DNA from: Haplosporangium gracile
Taxonomy: Eukaryota; Mortierellomycota; Mortierellomycetes; Mortierellales; Mortierellaceae
Assembly: GCA_015499985.1 (NCBI GenBank)
Contig: JAAAUF010001039.1
Span: 1 to 13,508 of the forward strand
DNA length: 13,508 bases
Direction: 5' to 3'
A program made the translations under genes and the position numbers. Positions 8,701 through 13,508 of the stretch are shown here, piece after piece. Each line of letters starts with the position of its first letter. The stretch's first letter is position 1. The notes below the pieces were generated by a model. That model ran no database searches and was not told where the DNA came from. It worked only from the letters and a program-made list of their open reading frames with translations.

Positions 8701-11700
8701 AATTAAAATGGACAAAGAGATTAAACATTTTGACCACATCGGTTGTTCACTGTTCACACACACACGCACGCATTCGCTTCATCTCTCGCTATTACATGCA
8801 ACCCCGATCGGGCAACAAATAATGAGACGCTTTTGTGCTGTTGTTGTTTTCTCTCACAAGTCGAATAATGAGAAGAAGGATATCACTCATATACAACCAT
8901 CCAAGGCTAAGTAGCACAAAGAAAAAAACAAAGAAATAAAAAAAAACATTCGTCTCTTGCTCTCTCCTCGTCGTCTTCCTTCCCCCTTCTTTTCATTGTC
9001 CACTACAGTACTGTAGCTGGTCACTTTTGTTGTTGTTTTTTCTGCTATTGATTACTGAGAAGAGTACAAAGACCCAGAAAAGAAGCCTACTCCCTTTGTG
9101 CCGGACACCTCGTTTTTCTAATGTGCTTCGCCAACTGTACAGAAAAAAAAGTCCTCACAAGCGAATATGGCGATGACTTACAATCTATCGACTCGGACTT
9201 GGTTTTCAAATCTGCGCGGCGAATGTTAAACGATGTTTTTCGCGATTTGGTAATTTTTTTTTTACTGACAGCGTTGAGTATAAACGCGTTGTTGTTGACT
9301 GGGTTAATGCGTATGTGCGCTGAGTATGTTGAGAATGCAGTATGTATGTGAGTGTGTGTACAGTGCGTTGTTGTGGAGAGTGCAGACGGACGGACGGAGG
9401 TGATACGAGAGAGGGATAGATGCGGATAAGAGAAGAGAGGGAAAAAAGAAGTAAAAAAAAAGGGAAAAAGAGAAGAGAGGGATAACAAGTTACGAACAGG
9501 TTTTTTTTTTGCTGAGAGAAGAATAAAGAAAAAATGTTTTCATGTTTTTTGTTTTTCGACTGGCGGTACGCCTCTTTTTATCCGCTTTCATCAAACAGAT
9601 AACATCAGGCACGATTTATGTGTCGCATGGCATTAAGCAACAAAACAGAGCAACACGGCCCCTCCTTGTCCTTGCACTTCCCTGTCTGACCCTCCCGAAT
9701 AATCCACCCCTGCCCTGCCCTGCCCGGCCTTACCTTGCTTGCCCTGATGGTCCGCCAGTCGCCACATACGCACTGCTACTTCTCTCTCTCTCATTTTCAT
9801 TATTGTTGTTGTTGTTTTTTTGTGCTCTCCTTCACCCATCCTTTTTCAACCCTGTCCGATTGTGTCTCCACTTTGAAATGTGTCTTTCTGTCTGTGTACA
9901 ATGCGGTTGAACTGTGTGTGCTGTACGATATGAATGAATGAATTGATGGACGATGTGTGCGTTATTGTTGTTTTTGTTGCCATTGTTGTCTTCATTGGTG
10001 TTGGTGCTCCCCAGTTCTCGATCATCCTCTCTGTGTGTGTCTCTTTCTGCCTGTCTATCTGTTTTTCCTTCCCTTTCTTCCCATTTCTTCCACTTCCTCT
10101 TTTCCTTCCCTCCGCTCTGCATGGCAGATCGTACCTGCTCAGCTCTAGGCCATTCCTTCGCATGGACTCACAACCAACTGCATCGTCCGTTTACTTCTAT
10201 TCCGAAATCGGATCAAGCGCACACACACCTTCAAGCTCTCATGGATAGAAGAAAAAAAAATCATACCGCTACACATCCCACCCCTCCTTCTCTCCCCGCC
10301 AATTCATTCGCGCCCATGGCTCAGCTTGCTTGCTCATCCGCCATTACCATTGAAATTGAAAAGATCCACTCCTTTTTCGGGAAAAAAAGAACTGTTTAGG
10401 TGGTTGATTGGATCAAGTTGGCAGCAAAAAAAAAAAAAAAAACACCCGTCAAGTGACAGACGGAATGAATTGAGTTTTGCTTTTCAGTAATACAACGACC
10501 TCAACCCAACTCATCACCGAACTTTGTTACTCACTCAACATTCATCGAGCCCCTCCCTTCTCCTTTCCTGCATATGCAACAATATTACAACAAACAAACA
10601 GCAAAGGGCAACGCAGCATCGCTTGTTTCTTTAGCTACCTTTCACTGAATACCTTCCTCTTCGATCCACCTTTTTTTCGTCCGATCTGGTTTTTGTTGTT
10701 TTCATATCAAACATATAGGCAGAGACAGAAGAGGGGGAGAGGCACTTTCGCCGATTTGTCGGACCACGTCGTTCTTCCTTTGAGATATGAAGACCTTCGA
10801 ACAACACTCCATTTAAGAAAAAAAACGATCGGTGAACAGTCCTTTATGTTCCTCTTCTGTTGTTAGGGACAATCGAATCACAAAGAACAGAAGAATGACC
10901 GAGCCCCCATCGCTCTACCCCTGCCTGTTTGTCCATCAACTTAATGGCTTCCTCTCATTTTTTTATCGTCCGATTGCTTGCATCTTGACGGCAGATGTAT
11001 GAATGCACAAAAACAAAAGATGTCCAGCTGTCATCAACTCAATTGTACAATTGTACCATTTCACCCACCATGGCTCAGCCAGTATCATTCATTAGTTCCT
11101 ATAACCCATTACTAACAGCTTCGCCATCACCATTTTTTTGCTTACTCTTTCACCTCTGCAATTTTTCGTGCTTACTAGAACATTCATGGGATTAGTCACC
11201 GTGGCCCAGAACCTAATCCTTTTGGCGCTCAATCTTCTGGGGGAGAACCAATTGACCAATACTTGGGAGGATGGATGGCGAGTGCTCATTTTCATGAAAC
11301 CAAAGGCTAGCTACACGTATCCAGGTAGCTATCGAACATTCAATTGCAGTAAGATTTGTAAAAAAAACCAACAAAGTGGGAACTGGGGGGACCAAAAAAA
11401 TGAAGGAATGGCGCAGACTTGGAATGACCATTGGAGTAGTAATTGATCATAACAACAAAAGAAGAAAAGTGTAACAGCATCGATGCACACGCCAACAGCC
11501 ACACAAGCTAGCAAGATTATTGATGACATTAAATTAGGGAGGGAGGACAGAAGGCTGTGTTTGCACAGTGAATTGGGACATTAGAGAGACAGGGTTCTTG
11601 GTTAGAAGAAATGAGAGGAGGAGTAGGAGGTGCTGACATGTTCAGCGCTGTATGTCCTCTTCTCCTTTCTCCTTTGCCCCTCTTGGCTCATTTGGGCTGA

Positions 11701-12750
11701 GCAGATATTCACCTAAGCTAATTTTCAACATACTTCAACGACAGACAGACAACCAGCCAGCCGGGCGAGTAGACCCTTTGAACGAGAGAGAAATAAGAAA
11801 TGGGAAAAAAAAACATATGGGTAATTGCCATTTCATTCCAAAAACATCGCACGCCTCTTCTACTTTCACATCTTTTTTCTTTCTATTTTTCCTTCTTACC
11901 ACCGATCGATCGAATTTTTTTTCTTTTGTAGTCCAAGGCCGTTTACATAATCAACGAGCCGCGAAAGAAATAACACGTCCAGAGATATAGTGGGCGAAGT
12001 TACATGGTGTGAGAGGGGGACAGGGGATGAGATGGAAGAGGGAAGAGTGTTTATGTTAATTTTTTTTTCTTTTGTTTATTTCGTGAGTGTGCGTGTATGC
12101 TCACACACATACACGCTTCGTTTTTTTTTTTTTTTTGAACGCGATCGCAGGGGAGAGACACAGAGAGCAACACGATTTCATGTCAACAAAGAGGTATTTT
12201 TCTATTTTTTATTGTTTTCAAGCTCTTACAAGTATTAACACAGCATACAGTCAATAAGGGAGGGTTGTTCACTTTGCTTTCCATCTATTCAATTTTTTTC
12301 TTAGCTATTTGGCCATGCTCTTCACCCGGCCAGTCAGTGTGCCTCATTCATCATCCTTCTATTTTCATTGGCCTGTTCTCCAGCAAATGAACGTGTCTTT
12401 TTCTCTTACCCCCTTCCTTCTCCTAAAACAACAATAAAATGGCAAGGCAAACCAGATGACAACAAAAGACTGACGCGACTTGTTTACTACTACTACATAT
12501 TTACGAGCCTCCTGATCTCCATCCACCTATTTCTCATTCATTCCATCCATTCCAGTCAAAATCGTTCATAGTTGTTCCTTTTTTTTTGTTTTTTTTCTCT
12601 AATCTCACTCACTTTTCCTAGGAAACCGACGCGTCTGACAACATAACACGAGGATTTGAGACAATTGGTGTTCAGTATATTGTCTACTATTTCTATGGTA
12701 CAATCTAGGAGGGAATTCTTTTTTTTTTTTTTTTTTTTGGTGCTAATTGC
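8701..12750. other. Four-kilobase stretch without a confident gene
   Basis: No open frame here has a recognisable family signature and the longest are low-complexity. Contents: a 14-bp palindrome at 9003-9016, C/T-rich runs at about 9640-10120, an A17 run at 10426-10442, a T16 run at 12121-12136 next to a 9-bp-stem hairpin (12091-12116), and a T20 run at 12719-12738. Between these lie less repetitive islands with plausible acceptors and short frames: 9121-9351, 10574-10790, 11070-11310 and 11800-11973. They may be exons of small or non-coding transcripts. Sequence alone does not establish any of them, so I do not call them genes. Confidence 0.5.
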
Positions 12751-13080
12751 TCAAAGGTCATGATTAGGAGCAGAACCACAACGGTCGCGTTGTCGTTGAT
12801 GTTGTTGTCTCACTCTGGACACCCTTAAAGGACGTGCCGCCGATTCCATTACTCGATCACCAGCTGGAGACTCGTCGACACCACGATCCTGGTTAGGGGC
12901 AGTGATAGAAATAGGCGAATATTTAAAAGATGAATGCAGTTCGTCTTAGGCAGTAGAGAAAAAAATACGAAAACAAGGCATAACGAACGACAATAAGACA
13001 AGACACAGGAAAGGAAGAAAGGGTGAGAGAGTGAATTTTTCTCTGCGTTGTTTAATGCTGAATGAAATATAAGTTGGCTT

Positions 13081-13338
13081 TTAGCGTCTGCGAAGCAATC
13101 GGGAAGCTTGACATCCCACTAGCCCCATCACGGCGACGACAGAGATAAGCGTCAAACCCATAGTCAGGACGGCCCGTCGTGTGGAAGTGATCTTGGCGTA
13201 CTTGCGCTGCTTGCGCTTGTTGTTCTGGTTGTCGCGTCCTTCTGTCCGCATCATCTCGTTGTCGTGGTATCCATGGCCTCCTCCATCCTCATCCGTACTG
13301 TCTCCACTTGTTGATTTGGTTCTTGACAAGGCTCGCTT
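13081..13338 (-). CDS. Last exon of a C-terminally membrane-anchored protein (partial)
   Basis: A minus-strand frame of 85 codons runs from a good acceptor (T/C-rich tract then ATCTAG) to a TAA stop. The 5' part of the gene lies beyond the right edge: the 170 bp from 13339 to 13508 are AT-rich and look like intron. The encoded tail begins KRALSRTKSTSGDSTDEDGG, is acidic and glycine-rich, turns strongly basic (KRKQRKYAK, then STRR), then has one hydrophobic segment of about 21 residues (VLTMGLTLISVVAVMGLVG) and ends SRLLRRR. A single anchor this close to the end suits a tail-anchored or C-terminally anchored protein of the ER or mitochondrial outer membrane. The basic residues on both sides are compatible with the latter. 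I do not recognise the family and the catalytic or binding part, if any, is outside the window. Confidence 0.6.
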   Translation of the reverse strand, partial: KRALSRTKSTSGDSTDEDGGGHGYHDNEMMRTEGRDNQNNKRKQRKYAKITSTRRAVLTMGLTLISVVAVMGLVGCQASRLLRRR

Positions 13339-13508
13339 CTAGATAAGTTGTAAAATGGAAAAGCATAACAAAAAAAAAAGGCGACATCCAAAAAACAATA
13401 AAATTGACGTAAGAATAGCAATAAAGCAACATAAAATAGAATAGAATACAAAGCATAGAATTAGATGGAAGAATGAAGCATGGGCAATGGCAATGCGCAG
13501 GAACAAAG

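Noticed and set aside
9953..10399. 148-codon plus-strand frame with a possible inner start at 10121
   Set aside because: The first third reads C/T repeats, the rest has no family resemblance, and another frame over the same bases is equally open.
12622..12708. 28-codon plus-strand frame after an acceptor-like TTTTCCTAG
   Set aside because: Too short, no partner exon in phase was found, and the opposite strand is equally open.

Overview
The window looks like nuclear DNA from a filamentous fungus. A Zn(II)2Cys6 DNA-binding cluster joined to a fungal-specific transcription-factor middle region is a combination essentially confined to fungi. The neighbouring TATA-binding protein (TBP) gene has four short GT-AG introns and a pyrimidine-rich leader. 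The glutamine-rich low complexity, frequent homopolymers and microsatellites, and a LINE-type retroelement scrap would suit an early-diverging (Mucoromycota/Mortierella-like) fungus, but that placement is inference.

Layout. Positions 1-163 (minus) hold the zinc-binding tail of a reverse-transcriptase-type protein, cut off on its 5' side and running out of the left edge. The TBP promoter follows: a 17-bp CGG-N11-CCG palindrome at 221-237, a TATA box at 292-299 and a leader without any ATG. The TBP gene runs 646-2485 (plus, five exons, 222 residues). A 560-bp convergent spacer leads to a large minus-strand transcription-factor gene at 3046-8180 (three exons, about 1,305 residues). Its zinc cluster is split by a 1,082-bp intron. 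Upstream of it is a purine-rich (plus strand) leader/promoter region to about 8700.

From about 8700 to 12750 there is no confidently identified gene. This 4-kb stretch is full of simple-sequence tracts but holds several short, exon-like islands with plausible splice signals, which I report only as findings. At the right edge (13081-13338, minus) is the last exon of a gene that continues out of the window. It encodes a hydrophilic segment and a single C-terminal membrane anchor. A second possible last exon for it lies at 12751-12888.

TBP is a core factor for all three RNA polymerases, and the large protein is a sequence-specific regulator of unknown target. Apart from sharing the convergent spacer, nothing shows that these genes work together. 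The Gal4-type half-site arrangement in the TBP promoter makes control of TBP by some zinc-cluster factor a testable idea, not a conclusion. No CRISPR array, rRNA, tRNA or complete transposon was found.
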